Source: Tenodera sinensis (Eukaryota; Arthropoda; Insecta; Mantodea; Mantidae). From it: a stretch of 64,000 nt of DNA. This document shows, one piece after another, positions 12,240 through 25,906 of this stretch. The stretch's first letter is position 1, and every line of letters begins with the position of its first letter. The notes below the pieces were generated by a model. The model had not been told where the DNA came from. It saw only the letters and a list, made by a program, of their open reading frames with translations, and did no database searches. The stretch spans positions 138,179,564 through 138,243,563 of the forward strand of contig CM060961.1 of the NCBI GenBank assembly GCA_030765045.1, in the 5' to 3' direction. Made by a program: the position numbers and the translations under genes.

Positions 12240-13440
12240 CATTAAACATGGCATGATGGCCAATTATGGGCCCTGGCCTTCCTGAGGATAGTCCTCCAGA
12301 CTTCTCTTTTTGCTTGCTTAGTCCTTCCAATTTTTTATCTTCAAATCTGTTTACTATTTCTTTCTAACATGAAAAGTTTTCTTCAAGTGTAAAAACCAAA
12401 GGTTTTATATTACCATATTTCAGTAATAATCTATAATGTTTAAGCATAAAAAAATGCATGCAAACATGCAGCACTTAAAGTCAACTGTACAGATGTGACT
12501 ATTAAATATTAGTTGGATAACTTTAAAAATACCTCAGGAAAACTATTTTCTTCTATACTCTCTTAAAAATGGATGCTGATTGATGCTGGTTCTGAGAGGA
12601 CTGTCTCTTATTAAAGTGACAGTGGTCCCCATCACAGAGATGTTTCATTGAGCCTGATATCTTGTTCCATGTCTTTTATGTCCTGATGGTATATTGGCCT
12701 TCACTTTGGGCACCTAAATTTTCTGGGAAATATTGAAGATGAGAATGAAGAAAACTGAAATTCAAACTCATATTACAGTCAAGTATCTTGAACTTTTTAA
12801 CCATGGTAATATTAGTTATCTTGCTCAGAAACTTGTTGATAACATCCTTAAATGAGTCCCATATCTGGAACTCTTAAGTCGATCATGAGATGGACACCCT
12901 TCATGGTTGCTAAATCTGTGCCCCTTCAAAAACAAATTTTCTCACTTGTGATTGGAACAGTTTTGGAAATTTTTAAATAAGATATTGGTAGCAAGGACCA
13001 GAGACCACTTTCATCCAAAAGCTTTAAGATAATGTTTCATTATTCCTGACTTAACATGTAAAGGGGGCAGTAAAATATTTTCTGAGTAGATAAGTGGGAG
13101 ATTAATAACATTTTTTGTTCTTGGTATTAACTGTTTCAGTTTCTCCATGCCATCTTTCTCTGGCTCAAGAGTTCAGTTGCATAGGAAGTAGGTACATAAA
13201 TTTTGTGTACACTCCTTGTTATTCCAATAAAATACAGTATACCTTAGGAAGATAGAACACATACCACCTGCACTCATATTTAATTCTTTCAGAACAACAG
13301 ATGGATTTTGATGTTTCCAACAAGGTATGTTGAATCAGCAATTGGAACTGAAGGAAGAATACTTTTTGCTAGTTAATGAGCTGATGCTAATCTTTGGGTT
13401 CATTAGCTACACCTACTAGGTGGTCAATCAAGTCAGAGAT
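12240..13440. other. AT-rich non-coding DNA
   Basis: No recognised repeat or coding sequence. Confidence 0.45.
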
Positions 13441-13447
13441 GTTCAAA

Positions 13448-13985
13448 CAATACATATAATTCCAAGTGGGATGGCTCAGGCGGTAGCATCTGCAGCCCAA
13501 ATTTGGGAGGTCACATCCATGCACACTCTGACATTTGACATGGGTTTTCTGTGGTTTCCCATGTCACTTAGCTGAGTGCAGGAATGCATTATTCTCTTCT
13601 ACATGGATTCCTTTCCCTTCATTTCTTATTTCCCTCCCTTGTCATCTTTCAGGTTTGGTTGGTAGCATGGTAGGTTCTGGCAAATACGGACAGGTGGCAC
13701 AGTTGCTTATACTCTGGAACCTCTTCCCTGGCCCTACCTGGAAGCTGCTGCCCAGGTCGCAAGGGTTACCTCGTTATTCTCTCCCTGAGTAGAGGAAACA
13801 CTTTGGTTGTGCACCAGGTGTCAATATCTGTAACTGTTAGGAACTTCTTTGTGTCTCTGGGCTTAACTCGCTCCACTCTCTAACAAGCTTATGGTCTCAC
13901 TTTGTCTGATCCCTTCCCCCTGGGGGGTGGTAACCTGCAAAAGATCCATGTCGGGGTCACTGTGAGTAGAGGTGTCTCCCCTCCA
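13448..13985 (+). mobile_element. Long SINE-D copy
   Basis: Starts with a tRNA-like A-box segment (GGGATGGCTCAGGCGGTAGC) and has a body of about 500 bp. The body shares ordered blocks with copies at 19.4, 34.9 and 57.7 kb: a GGTTTTCTGTGGTTTCCC block, GTTAGGAACTTC, and a CCATGTCGGGGTCACTGTGAG-type 3' block. It ends at a short CA repeat (13989-14007). No protein is encoded. Confidence 0.6.
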
Positions 13986-14007
13986 TTACCACACACACAC
14001 ACACACA

Positions 14008-15355
14008 CCATACATTATAATTCTCCTTCTTTTATAAAATATTTTTGAAACCTTTTTCATGATGCCTGTATCAACAAAAGGTTCTTCTAAGTCCTATATG
14101 ATTACCTATTTTCAAAAATTCAGTTGAGCAGATTCTAAAAGTTCAGTCTTTTCATTTGGAGACCCAAGTGATCTCCAAATCATTTAATTTAGACTGACTT
14201 CAAAGCATTCCTACGCTCAAAATATAAGAAGTATTGCTACTATTCTCTGGTAATATTTTAGTGATGGAATGGGAACATCTAGTCCATAACACAGGTATTA
14301 TTGCTGAAGACTGGTTTGGATAGATGACAGCCAACTTATTTTTCTTAATGTACCCAGGTATTGTGTACAAACAAAAATAACAGCCATAACAATGATTTCA
14401 TTGCTAATACCAAATCACTGTAACTCAAAATACTCGTAGATGAACAAACTCCATTGATCCACTGTTTTAAATTTTCTGGACGTTTTACATACAATGTATA
14501 GAGTAATTTACCTGTCTTAATCTCGTCGTTTTATTTGAAAATAGGCAAGATGCAAACTCTTAACAAATAGGTTGATTCTTTTCTGCTAGTTTATCAGATA
14601 ACACCCACATATAACCAGCAAAAAATTCTCTCAAAAAATACTCTAATATTCATTTTTTCTGCACACAAACTTAACAACATAATATGCATTTAAAATAAAG
14701 CCACTGATTAACTCAAGATTGAAGCTATATTTATGTGTCAGAGAAAATAATTTCTTTGCTCTTTAAATAAATTCTGAGAAAGTGGGACAGCAATCCATAC
14801 AGAATGGCAAACTTTCCACTTTATGTTAAGTAGAATTGTGCTTTATCTATGGCTTATATGCAAGAACTAGTGTTATTTTCAAAATTAGGTCATTCAGTTT
14901 GATTTATGACATAAAATATTTCATATTGCAAAACTGTCACAGGCCTGTGTTATTTAGTATTAGATACAACTTTAAAATAATTTGTTCCATATTAATATAA
15001 GTTCCTTGACTTGAAAAATACCATCATAAAACAAATTTAGTGTCATTAAGAAAAATTATACATTTTATCTGTCACATCAAATGCTTAAACCTACATTGAG
15101 GAATATTGATGTTTGGTAGGTACTTAATAGCCCACTTTGGATTTCTTCTAACCACACCAGCTTTCAGATACTTCTTCCATGGATGACATTTTCATGAATA
15201 GCTTACATCACATGCAGAGTCTGTGATGGTATGAACATGAAATGGAAGATAAAATATATTAGCAGTATTACTCATTTGGTTTCTTTTAATCAACTTTATT
15301 ATTTGTTTCTCTATTTACATTAATGTCCTGGCCTAAATCACATAAATACCACAAA
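14008..15355. other. AT-rich non-coding DNA
   Basis: Nothing recognised. Confidence 0.45.
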
Positions 15356-15359
15356 TACA

Positions 15360-16235
15360 CTTATTACTTGTTTTACTATGTACTCAAAGTAGAAGTATTC
15401 TATTTGATCCAAAATTTTGATGTCCAGATTTCTCCAGCAATGTATGTTCTGTACATGTTCTGAATCCAAAAAAGGCATTCTTAGAAAATGGCTCATGTGT
15501 GTGTGTGTTTTTCTGTGTTTGTGTGTGTCCATCTGTCTGTGAACAGCTTATCTCAAAAACAAAAAGTTGGTTAAAAACCAAAGTAGGTACTTTATTTTAA
15601 TATCCCTCAAGAATGTGACAAAGTTTTTGAAGAAAATTACTCAATCCTAAACTACCCTTTACATGGAAAATTTTCATATTCTCAAAAATGGTTCTAATGA
15701 TTTTGATTAAAATGCTATATTTTTAAATTATTTTTTATGGCAAATGTAATGCAGATTTTGAATTTTCTGGTTATAGCCTATGCAGTCTTGTTTATTCTTT
15801 ATGACATTTGCCTGACTGGTAAATCATAAGAGACAGACCAAATCTCAGTATATAAAAAATGTAGATTTTGTTAAAACTCAAGTTATGTCCAAATGAATTT
15901 TTGTGGAGTGAACCATTTCAGAGATATTCCTTGTTATTTGTATGAGTTTTGCAATACTAAAATTTTTCTCAAATGGATGGTCATTATTCAACTTTTTATC
16001 CCTTGGCTCCACAAAGAGAATAGAATTTCAAAGCTCTCATATAACCACCAGATTTAAAAGATTTTACTATTGCTCAAAGCCTACTGTATTCCCAAGTTCC
16101 CTGTGCACCTACAAGGAAATATGCAATAAGATGATTTCTGCAAATGTTTACCTTGACTAACATGAAGAAGGTATAGGAATAAGAGTTTGTAAGAATGGTT
16201 AGTACAAGAGCAGAGAAAGTCATGTGAGTGCAACA
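15360..16235 (+). repeat. Interspersed family X, copy B
   Basis: Nearly full-length copy. A degenerate left end (TTACTATGTACTCAAAGTAG) is followed by a segment with ATTTTGATGTCCAGATTTCT, a TG-rich microsatellite at about 15498-15530, and the CAAAAACAAAAAGTTGG block. A long AT-rich body follows, then the 3' end GCAGAGAAAGTCATGTGAGTG. It aligns along its whole length with the copy at 31.4-32.3 kb. There is no coding capacity. It is probably a non-autonomous element. Confidence 0.75.
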
Positions 16236-16264
16236 TACAAGACTTTTTTTCGTTGCTGTTCACA

Positions 16265-18225
16265 CAATATCCTACACAACAGTAACTAACTGTTGCATCT
16301 TTCCAATCCTACATCTCCTGGCAATGTGACATAAACCACGGAACATTAAAAATATGGGACACATGGAAGCTCAATGTCTATGTTTACAATATGTATGGTT
16401 ACCATTCCTCATGATCCAACTTGTTCAGGAAGTAAAAACTTTAGGCACTAAAGTAATGTAACTTTTATCTTATTTTATATGCCTGTTTATTATCATGTGT
16501 ATCTTTAAGTATCAATAACTCTTTCTGATTATGGATTAGGCTTTGTGTGTTTTGTGCTGTAAGAAAACTGTATGTTAGTAGGCTGTGATAAATCTTGATT
16601 TCTCTAAATTTGTACTCAGAAACTAAGCAAGAGTAATGTAGTATGAGATAGAAAATTATAATGGGGTTGTAAGTGGTAAACTTTGTGAATGGAATAGCCA
16701 AACAATGCAAGTGCTTCAGCTTTAATTTAGTAACTATATATATAGAATTTTGAGCGTTTAATTTTCTTAAACTGGGGTGCATTTCTTGGATTTCTTGAAG
16801 GTAGTATTGAATGCCTTTGTGACCTACTGTAAAAGTGAGAAAGAGTTCTGCTTCAATACAGCAAATATGTTAAGATGCAAGAGGATATCAAGAAGTTATC
16901 GGTCTAAAATGTATTGTTTTCTGGTATGCTCTTGCCTTTCAAATTTACAAGCAGCTCTTAATTCTTCAGCTCAACTTTTCTGTGGGAGTATATTAGTTCA
17001 TAGCCAAATTACTGATTTCAATTAAGAATATCAAATGGTTTATCTTAATGTATATTAAGTGGCTTCATTGCCCTTCTACATATGTATTTAATTGGACAAT
17101 AGAGTGGTATACATTGACTATGTATGATATGATGTTATAATGTACGGAAATACTATTCAGCTCATATAGAATCATCTGTTAAAAAAATAATGAAATGCTA
17201 ATTCTCACTAAAAACAAAAGCATTTCATTGGCAAGTGGATTAGAATCCTTGTGTGTAATTCCATATCAAATTATAGGAATTAATAGTTGCAATAGTGGTG
17301 GACTGTTGACATTTTTAAAAAAGAGGTGGTGATATTTTATTTGTTATGCATGAGCTGTTCAGTAATTCTCTCAAGAGTGTCTTTTAATAGGCAATTAAAA
17401 TACAGAAATGTTTGTTTATAGGCAAAAGAAAGAAAACACTGAAATGAAAAAAATGTTAACTGAAAAGAACTTAGTTTTAGAACTAGGTCTGAAATAACTT
17501 TAGCAGTACCATAGTATAAATCACACTGTTTGTATTACACTGAAGATAATAATACTGTTCCTATCTTTGCACATGTCAGAGCTTTTAAATTAAGACAAAT
17601 GTATTACTTAGATCTTTTAGGTGTTCCTAAAGTTCTTAATTTGTTGCCGTAATACACATTTCTGTTCAAATGCTAGACATTCTGTTACATAGAAGACAGC
17701 ACTGTTGGAAGTTTCAGTATTTATCTGTGGTATTTGATGACTAAAATATCTATGAAAAGTAATTTTAAGGTCATTGCATTCATATAGAAAAAGAGGAAAT
17801 CAGTTATTTTAATTCCTGTATTGTTCTTAATTTTTAAGATAATTATGTTTCAGAAAATTGTTTTTTATCAGAAAATGTCACAATGTTGTATCATTTTTTG
17901 TAAGGCAAAAATACATTTTGAGCAAAATAGACAGTGTGTGTTTTCTTAATTTTACATTTAAATTAGTTCTATTCCCAATAAAAATGTGGTTTATGAACTA
18001 GTATTAACTCATTGAGTCAGAAAATTATGGCATAAACATTATTCTAAAATAGGCTAACACAGCGATGTCCAACCTTGTCTCTTTGGAGATGCTTACGTAA
18101 TTAGTGGTATTCTCCTCTACCCTCTTTCAGTTTAATCAGCTCTTGCTTGTGACGTATACAAACACAACCAGACAGTCAGTATCCAGTGACGGACACAAAC
18201 CCGCGATTCCATGGCAGTATCTAAG
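16265..18225. other. AT-rich non-coding DNA
   Basis: Short spurious frames only; nothing recognised. Confidence 0.45.
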
Positions 18226-18229
18226 TCAT

Positions 18230-19085
18230 ACCTTGAATTTTCTGGGAATGTCCTCAGAAGACCTCTACATTCTGGAGACTTTTGCATAAATTGTACACCG
18301 TAAGACACAGGCAAGGTCTTACTAAACAAAAAACATGAATCTGGTTAAAACACAAAATTTATGCGAAATACGTTTTTTTCGTTCTTTTTAGGGTGAACCA
18401 TTTCCGAGATACTCTTTTATTATTTGTTTGAATTTGTCAACACTTGTACTTTTCTCAACTAGGAATGTGTAATGTAAATGTAAACCCCGCGCGACAGCCC
18501 GCGAAGGGCCAAGGCCTACCGCCCAGCCGCTGCGTCCCCCACCTCTGCCCACTACAGGCGTCATTGGTGAGGTGCAGTACTGGAGGGTGGGACGTGGTCA
18601 GCGCCCCGAGCCCTCCCGGCCAGTTATGCGGTCTTCTCGACCTGGGGCCGCTACTTCTCCATCAAGTAGCTCCTCAATTGGTCCCCCCGGGACCTAACGA
18701 GGCTGAGTGCACCCCGTGCCAGACCTCCCAGAGGGGATAAAATCCCCATGCTGGTACCGGGGATCGAACCCGGGTCCTCCGCGCCACAGGCAAGCGCGCT
18801 GCCAGCTGCGCTACGGAGGACTAGGAATGTGTTGTTCGTTTTTATCTCTTGGCCCTGCAAGGAGAACGGAATTTCGAAGGCATCGCACGGCAACCAGCTC
18901 TTAAAACATTTCAGTATCGCTTAAAGCTGCTGTATTCCTATATTCCTCTCGCACTTACAAGAAAATTATCAATAAGATATTTTCTGTAAATGCTTATGCA
19001 GATTAAAATGAAGTAGATAGAGAAATAAGCATTTGCAAGAATAATGTGAATAAGAGTGAGTATAGTTCTACATATATTTGCGAAC
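18230..19085 (+). repeat. Interspersed family X, copy C, split by a SINE
   Basis: Left part 18230-18470 holds the GAATTTTCTGGGAATG and GAACCATTTCCGAGATA blocks. The right part 18833-19085 continues with TTATCTCTTGGCCCTGCAA and the CGCTTAAAGCTGCTGTATTCC block, in the same order as copies B and D. The interruption is the SINE at 18471-18819. Confidence 0.7.
18471..18819 (-). mobile_element. tRNA-derived SINE-A with 13-bp target duplication
   Basis: Identical ACTAGGAATGTGT copies at 18458-18470 and 18820-18832 flank the element. On the minus strand it starts with a well-preserved tRNA-like head: A box TAGCGCAGCTGGCAGCGCGC and B box GGTTCGATCCCCGG. A GC-rich body of about 270 bp follows and ends in a short TTTACATT tail. 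A plus-strand copy lies at 28478-28799. The short open frames inside are by-products of GC content. Confidence 0.9.
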
Positions 19086-19404
19086 AGAGTATCTCCAAAT
19101 TGAACTATATTAAAAGTGTGTATGCAGTAGATTACGCGTTGATCACTTGATGTATCTCCACTTCGTCATTGTCGCCAAATATTGACAGACTTCTTAAACG
19201 TAAGCAGTACCAAAGAGGTGATTAATGAACAGATGTTTATCGCATAGGATTTGAAGGTGATTTCGTAAATAAACGCAACGTACATGTAATACAACCCAAC
19301 TGTAACACAATACACCTCTGTGTATTAAAGAGTGGCAAAGTCCACGTATAGTGGAAGGAGCTAAATCCAAACTCCCCTTTTCGCAAACGTCGGACATCGC
19401 TGGG

Positions 19405-19825
19405 CTAATCTAACCGATCAATTTGGTGCCGCGGTAACGTGTGCCATCCCTGTACAGTGTAGACCACACACTCTGATTTGGGTTTTTCATGGTTTCCCCT
19501 AGTCACTTAGTTGAATGCTGAGGTGCTTACTTTCATACCACGATTTCATTTCCATCATTTCCCTCAGCGCCACTTCCTTATCATCCTTCAGGCTCGTGCT
19601 GGAGTGATGCTGGCTGCTCGGAGGGGCCTGGCTATAGGGTAAACAGATCTCAGCACTTGTTAGGGACTTCTGTGCGTCTTTCTGGCCCGTCTGTCTGTGA
19701 CCCCGAGCATCCTGCAGTTCCCCCACTTCATCCCTTCCTAGTGGGAGACGTTAGGGCACAAAGGATATATGTAGGTCGAAGTGTGCGAGGTGTCCCTCTC
19801 CGTTGTATCATCCTACCCTAACCTA
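19405..19825 (+). mobile_element. SINE-D copy, 5' truncated or degenerate
   Basis: Shares ordered blocks with the 13.4 kb and 57.7 kb copies: GGTTTTTCATGGTTTCCCC, CAGCACTTGTTAGGGACTTC, TGTAGGTCGAAGTGTGCGAG. It ends in a CCTACCCTAACCT tail. The tRNA-like head is not clear. Confidence 0.6.
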
Positions 19826-21560
19826 GTGAAAATATAATGCATTAACTTAAGCTGACACATGTCTATGACAATTCTTGCAACTTCCTATGTGTAGGTCGGT
19901 ACAGCAATAGGTTGAGACATACCGAGGAAGGCTTAGGCCACTTCCTCCAAATCTAGGAAACTTTAAAAAAGCTATGTTAATGGACTGAGGCAAAGCCTCA
20001 TCTTGCAATTTCCACTGAATACATTATGTATAAAGCTAGATTGGGTAAATTAGTGAGGGTGAGATAGGCTCTATTATAATTTAAAGAAGGCCAGTGTAAG
20101 AGAGTTTGCTGCGAAAGGATCTACCCTGAGACGAAATTCTCCCTCTCTTTACCAGGAAAAGATGCCAACCGACTGGCCCTTCTTTCCCTGATTTGTTTCC
20201 TGGGGGTAATACTTTAGTTACTATCCTCCTCCCCTGCTTTCATAGAGTGGGAGTGGATAAACTATTTATGTGTGTCTGCTCCAAAGGGACACGACAGAAG
20301 GACCTCTGTAGGGCCGCTACCTACTAGCTCTCCAAGTTAATACCGGAGAACATCTGGCAACTCTGCCTGAGCATTAGTAATCATACTCAATCTCGAATGG
20401 GTATCGGAAACCACTGCCCCGTCGAGACTAACCCAATCCGAATAGCTCCCTAACGGGAGGGACTCAAATATTCGGTCCAACGTTCTTCTGGTAAATCAGA
20501 AATAATACCAGGATTGCTGGAGGTCCCCAGAGCTCACACTACGGCAGCTGAAGGCGTCAAAGCACCCCTGCCCACTAAATCACTCATTGCAATTACTAAT
20601 GAACATATTATGTAAGAATCATATAAGCTCACACAGCCTGAGATAAGCCAAGTTATCTCTTGCAATTTTCAATGAACATATGATATATATCCCAAAATAA
20701 ATTGGCATACGCAGGCCGTTAATGTTTCCTAAGAAGATTTGCTGTATAGCGTAGGATAGACTACAAATGACTAAGCCCAAATTTATATGAGTACTCGAGA
20801 GGAAACCTAAGCTGTGATTGAACAAGACCACTTTCTAAGCTTTCTTAGCCGTAAATTATTGTTAACATCACCAGACCAATATCTTAAAGAGCAGCAGACT
20901 ATAATATACTACTTTACAAAAAGTTACCTGGTGTTTGCTGTTTTTGTTAATAATTTGCCCTGTTTTTCTTGAAGGCAATTTGCTACGTGCAATGAACGCT
21001 ATTTTTCTCAACACAGGCAAAATCTAGTTAACAATAATTTAATACATTTCCGCATCTCTTCTGTTCCTATTCCTTCTATCCAATGATATGGGAAAAATAA
21101 TTCCCCGAGGTACAAATACCGAACATCAATTATTAGATTATGGTATACATCAGCAATATCCAATCAATATGATTAACGTTTACAAGACCTGCGTAAACTA
21201 TATTAATAAGTAGTTTGACTTTAGCAACTAAAAGGTTCTTTTTTATTTAAAAGCTACTCGTACCTTGAGAACTGATTAAGTTTAGCTGAATCACGTTCTC
21301 CTGTTAACATTTGTGTTGCTATAGTACTCAAGATGCCATGATGAAAGTGAAAACTATGAACTTGTAAATTGCTAAGGAGAATTCTTCTTATTGACTTAAT
21401 TGACAAAGAAACATTTTAAATGTTCTGGTATTGGTAAAATTGATCCATAGACCTCCATCGAACACCTTCACTGAAAGAGCATTTGCAACACGGAAGTTGA
21501 AATCGAGGGATTATTGACACAGGAGTTCAGTAGGCTTAATCAAAATAAGTTGTTGACTAA
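19826..21560. other. Non-coding DNA, nothing recognised
   Basis: Mixed composition with a more GC-rich block at 20100-20600. No credible coding sequence or transposon end was identified. Confidence 0.4.
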
Positions 21561-21564
21561 TTTC

Positions 21565-21729
21565 AGGGTAAGTGTAGGTCGTTTGTACCTGGCCGTGTAC
21601 GCGAAACGATAGGCATGCATCTTAGGTTGGCAATTACCCCTCCATCGCTTCGACTAGCCGATCCGCGCATGCGCCAATACTTCGTTGTTTCGCGTACACG
21701 GCCAGGTACAAACGACCTACACTTACCCT
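21565..21729. mobile_element. 165-bp MITE with perfect 43-bp terminal inverted repeats
   Basis: Positions 21565-21607 (starting AGGGTAAGTGTAGGTCG) are the exact reverse complement of 21687-21729 (ending ACTTACCCT), over 43 bp. The 79-bp core is GC-rich, non-coding and includes two GCATGC-containing segments. The structure could fold into a long hairpin. No unambiguous target duplication is visible (left flank ATTTC, right flank TAGAAA), so the superfamily is unknown. Confidence 0.85.
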
Positions 21730-21775
21730 AGAAATAGCAGTAGGTAAGCTTTTTATTTTCAATTCATATGTGCAA

Positions 21776-23465
21776 ATGTATGTATGTATGTATGTATGTA
21801 TGTATGTATGTATGTATGTATGTATGTATGTATGTATGTATGTATGTATGTATGTATGTATGTATGTATGTATGTATGTATGTATGTATGTATGTATGTA
21901 TGTATGTATGTATGTATGTATGTATGTATGTATGTATGTATGTATGTATGTATGTATGTATGTATGTATGTATGTATGTATGTATGTATGTATGTATGTA
22001 TGTATGTATGTATGTATGTATGTATGTATGTATGTATGTATGTATGTATGTATGTATGTATGTATGTATGTATGTATGTATGTATGTATGTATGTATGTA
22101 TGTATGTATGTATGTATGTATGTATGTATGTATGTATGTATGTATGTATGTATGTATGTATGTATGTATGTATGTATGTATGTATGTATGTATGTATGTA
22201 TGTATGTATGTATGTATGTATGTATGTATGTATGTATGTATGTATGTATGTATGTATGTATGTATGTATGTATGTATGTATGTATGTATGTATGTATGTA
22301 TGTATGTATGTATGTATGTATGTATGTATGTATGTATGTATGTATGTATGTATGTATGTATGTATGTATGTATGTATGTATGTATGTATGTATGTATGTA
22401 TGTATGTATGTATGTATGTATGTATGTATGTATGTATGTATGTATGTATGTATGTATGTATGTATGTATGTATGTATGTATGTATGTATGTATGTATGTA
22501 TGTATGTATGTATGTATGTATGTATGTATGTATGTATGTATGTATGTATGTATGTATGTATGTATGTATGTATGTATGTATGTATGTATGTATGTATGTA
22601 TGTATGTATGTATGTATGTATGTATGTATGTATGTATGTATGTATGTATGTATGTATGTATGTATGTATGTATGTATGTATGTATGTATGTATGTATGTA
22701 TGTATGTATGTATGTATGTATGTATGTATGTATGTATGTATGTATGTATGTATGTATGTATGTATGTATGTATGTATGTATGTATGTATGTATGTATGTA
22801 TGTATGTATGTATGTATGTATGTATGTATGTATGTATGTATGTATGTATGTATGTATGTATGTATGTATGTATGTATGTATGTATGTATGTATGTATGTA
22901 TGTATGTATGTATGTATGTATGTATGTATGTATGTATGTATGTATGTATGTATGTATGTATGTATGTATGTATGTATGTATGTATGTATGTATGTATGTA
23001 TGTATGTATGTATGTATGTATGTATGTATGTATGTATGTATGTATGTATGTATGTATGTATGTATGTATGTATGTATGTATGTATGTATGTATGTATGTA
23101 TGTATGTATGTATGTATGTATGTATGTATGTATGTATGTATGTATGTATGTATGTATGTATGTATGTATGTATGTATGTATGTATGTATGTATGTATGTA
23201 TGTATGTATGTATGTATGTATGTATGTATGTATGTATGTATGTATGTATGTATGTATGTATGTATGTATGTATGTATGTATGTATGTATGTATGTATGTA
23301 TGTATGTATGTATGTATGTATGTATGTATGTATGTATGTATGTATGTATGTATGTATGTATGTATGTATGTATGTATGTATGTATGTATGTATGTATGTA
23401 TGTATGTATGTATGTATGTATGTATGTATGTATGTATGTATGTATGTATGTATGTATGTATGTAT
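21776..23465. repeat. (ATGT)n microsatellite, about 422 uninterrupted units
   Basis: The tetranucleotide runs for about 1,690 bp without a visible interruption. The long open frames in several frames (Met-Tyr-Val-Cys or Ile-His-Thr-Tyr repeats) are simple translations of the array and not genes. Confidence 0.98.
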
Positions 23466-24500
23466 ACATAATTGTGATGACAGTGTGTGCGTCTCCGGCT
23501 TAATGCGACTCCAATCTCGTTTTTTAGAAAGAGCTTACCAAGGTTATTTAGTAAGAAGCACACAAGCGAAGGTCCAGAGAAGTCCCTAGCGAGGCAGCTA
23601 CTCTCAGTAGCTCGGGGCGAGATTGAGACGCCACCTGGCAAACCAAATAAACGAAGACTAGACCGTGCTCATATCCCCTGCACAGCCTTCGCCTGCTATT
23701 AGCGTGAAACTCAAATTGTTATGTTATATTGTTGGTAATATTTTACTCTTTGTCGTTTGCTAGAAAAAAAAAAAAAGGCTTGTATTTATTTATGCTGTAG
23801 TATGAAAACGTAGCAATCCTACATTGGGATTGCCTGATAATTCGTATATCTATATTACATTCATTTTATACTCTGTTTCTAGTGCGTTTAGTAGAGGTCC
23901 ACGCTTAAAACATTACTACTACGATGAAATCTAAAGTTAGCGCGATTGTGTTTGCACAAATATGTGCATGTTTCTCCCATTTCAAAAATAGTTTTGGTCA
24001 ATGCCTACAAAGGTATGGGAACTGGCTCTCTATCATACACACACACTCACACCACACAGCAGTATACATTGCCTAATTTGAAGTCACACACGGCAAAGAC
24101 TCTTCTCTTTTTTGTGGGTTAAGGAAAGGCCATCTCTTATATGAATTGCAGGGTAAAATAGATTCGTATCTAATATGAAAAAGAATAAAGCGTATAAAAT
24201 GGAACAATAAAATAATAAGTTGTTTTAGAAATATATTTATGGGAAGAAGCAGCTCACAAGACTGGGACATTAAGTAAAAAGAAATTGCATAAGAAGAAAT
24301 AAAAAAGTTGCTTAGGGAGAATAAGAACGAAAAAAAAAAGGGGTTCGGGGCAGGAAAAAAAAAAAAAAAAAAAAAAAAAAACAAGCCAGAATATAAGTAG
24401 CGATAAGGAAAAATGTACTATGCAGAGAGAAAGAGAAAGGGGAAAATATTGTGACAAAATGAAAAATGTCCAGCCCAATTATTTTTTCTAATTTTATTTT
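23466..24500. other. Non-coding DNA with poly-A tract
   Basis: Contains A-rich runs at about 23764-23777 and 24353-24380. No tRNA-like head or coding homology was recognised. Confidence 0.4.
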
Positions 24501-24519
24501 CTTCTAGCTGAAAGCACAA

Positions 24520-24740
24520 CAATAGTTCTCCTTTACTGACGTTAATACCGTCTACAGTCTTTCGTGATATTACAACTCCCAACAGTTTTCTTCTCGCAAC
24601 CTTGACTCACTCCTTTCTGTCTTTTTCACTTTCTATGCCTCTCAAACAGCTGACTTTGACGATACAATCACTCAACACTCATTAACTGCTTCGCTATTTT
24701 TCTTCACGACGCGCCGGTTCTCTCAAGTACACGCGCAGTT

Positions 24741-24801
<61 letters not shown>

Positions 24802-25160
24802 TACAACTAAACGCTGAATTCATTCCTATCTGGAACTCATTTACTCCACTCATTGCTTCGTATCCTTATATAGCGAGGATGACGTGACACGGATCTTTCT
24901 CGAACTTCTACAAATACACCGGCTTCCGGACACTTCTCGAATAATCTCTAAAATCCCTTTTGGTTCTGCTGCTATGATTGTTGTCACGTGTTCACAACAG
25001 CCGCGCGAGGTAGCCTGACCTTGAGCACTTTGGATACACGCACCACCAGTAGGGTGCTCGGGCCCAACTGTCCTTTGTTTTGCGCCACGGCCGGCGTCGC
25101 ATGATGAATAATGGAAGAGATTAGATTTGGAGGACAAATCCTTAGACAGAAACTTATTCA
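24520..25160 (-). repeat. LTR-like block, copy 1, containing a (CA)n microsatellite
   Basis: Shares ordered blocks with 55730-56190: TCATTGCT..., a TATA-like CTATATAAGG on the minus strand at about 24870, GATGACGT, ACAGCCGCGCGAG and GACCTTGA. The promoter-like TATA element, lack of coding capacity and GC-rich upstream part are LTR-like, which I infer. A (CA)n tract occupies about 24741-24800. Boundaries are approximate. Confidence 0.45.
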
Positions 25161-25261
25161 CTAATGGATTGTTTTAACCGCTAGGAGAAAAGCTATAGCA
25201 TTTGTGAGTCGTTCTGTGAACAATTTCGCTATTTATACAACGTGAAAATGAGTAGTACCTA

Positions 25262-25890
<629 letters not shown>

Positions 25891-25906
25891 CCCATCACGC
25901 CTTTTT

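Noticed and set aside
16465..16782. 105-codon minus-strand frame
   Set aside because: AT-rich, no motif and no recognisable splice context. Typical chance frame.
18444..18904. Open frames of 65-98 codons on both strands
   Set aside because: They fall within the GC-rich SINE-A insertion and have no protein-like motif.
21634..23641. Open frames of 570-625 codons encoding repeated Ile-His-Thr-Tyr or Met-Tyr-Val-Cys
   Set aside because: They are translations of the (ATGT)n array, open in several frames on both strands. No non-repeat domain is attached.
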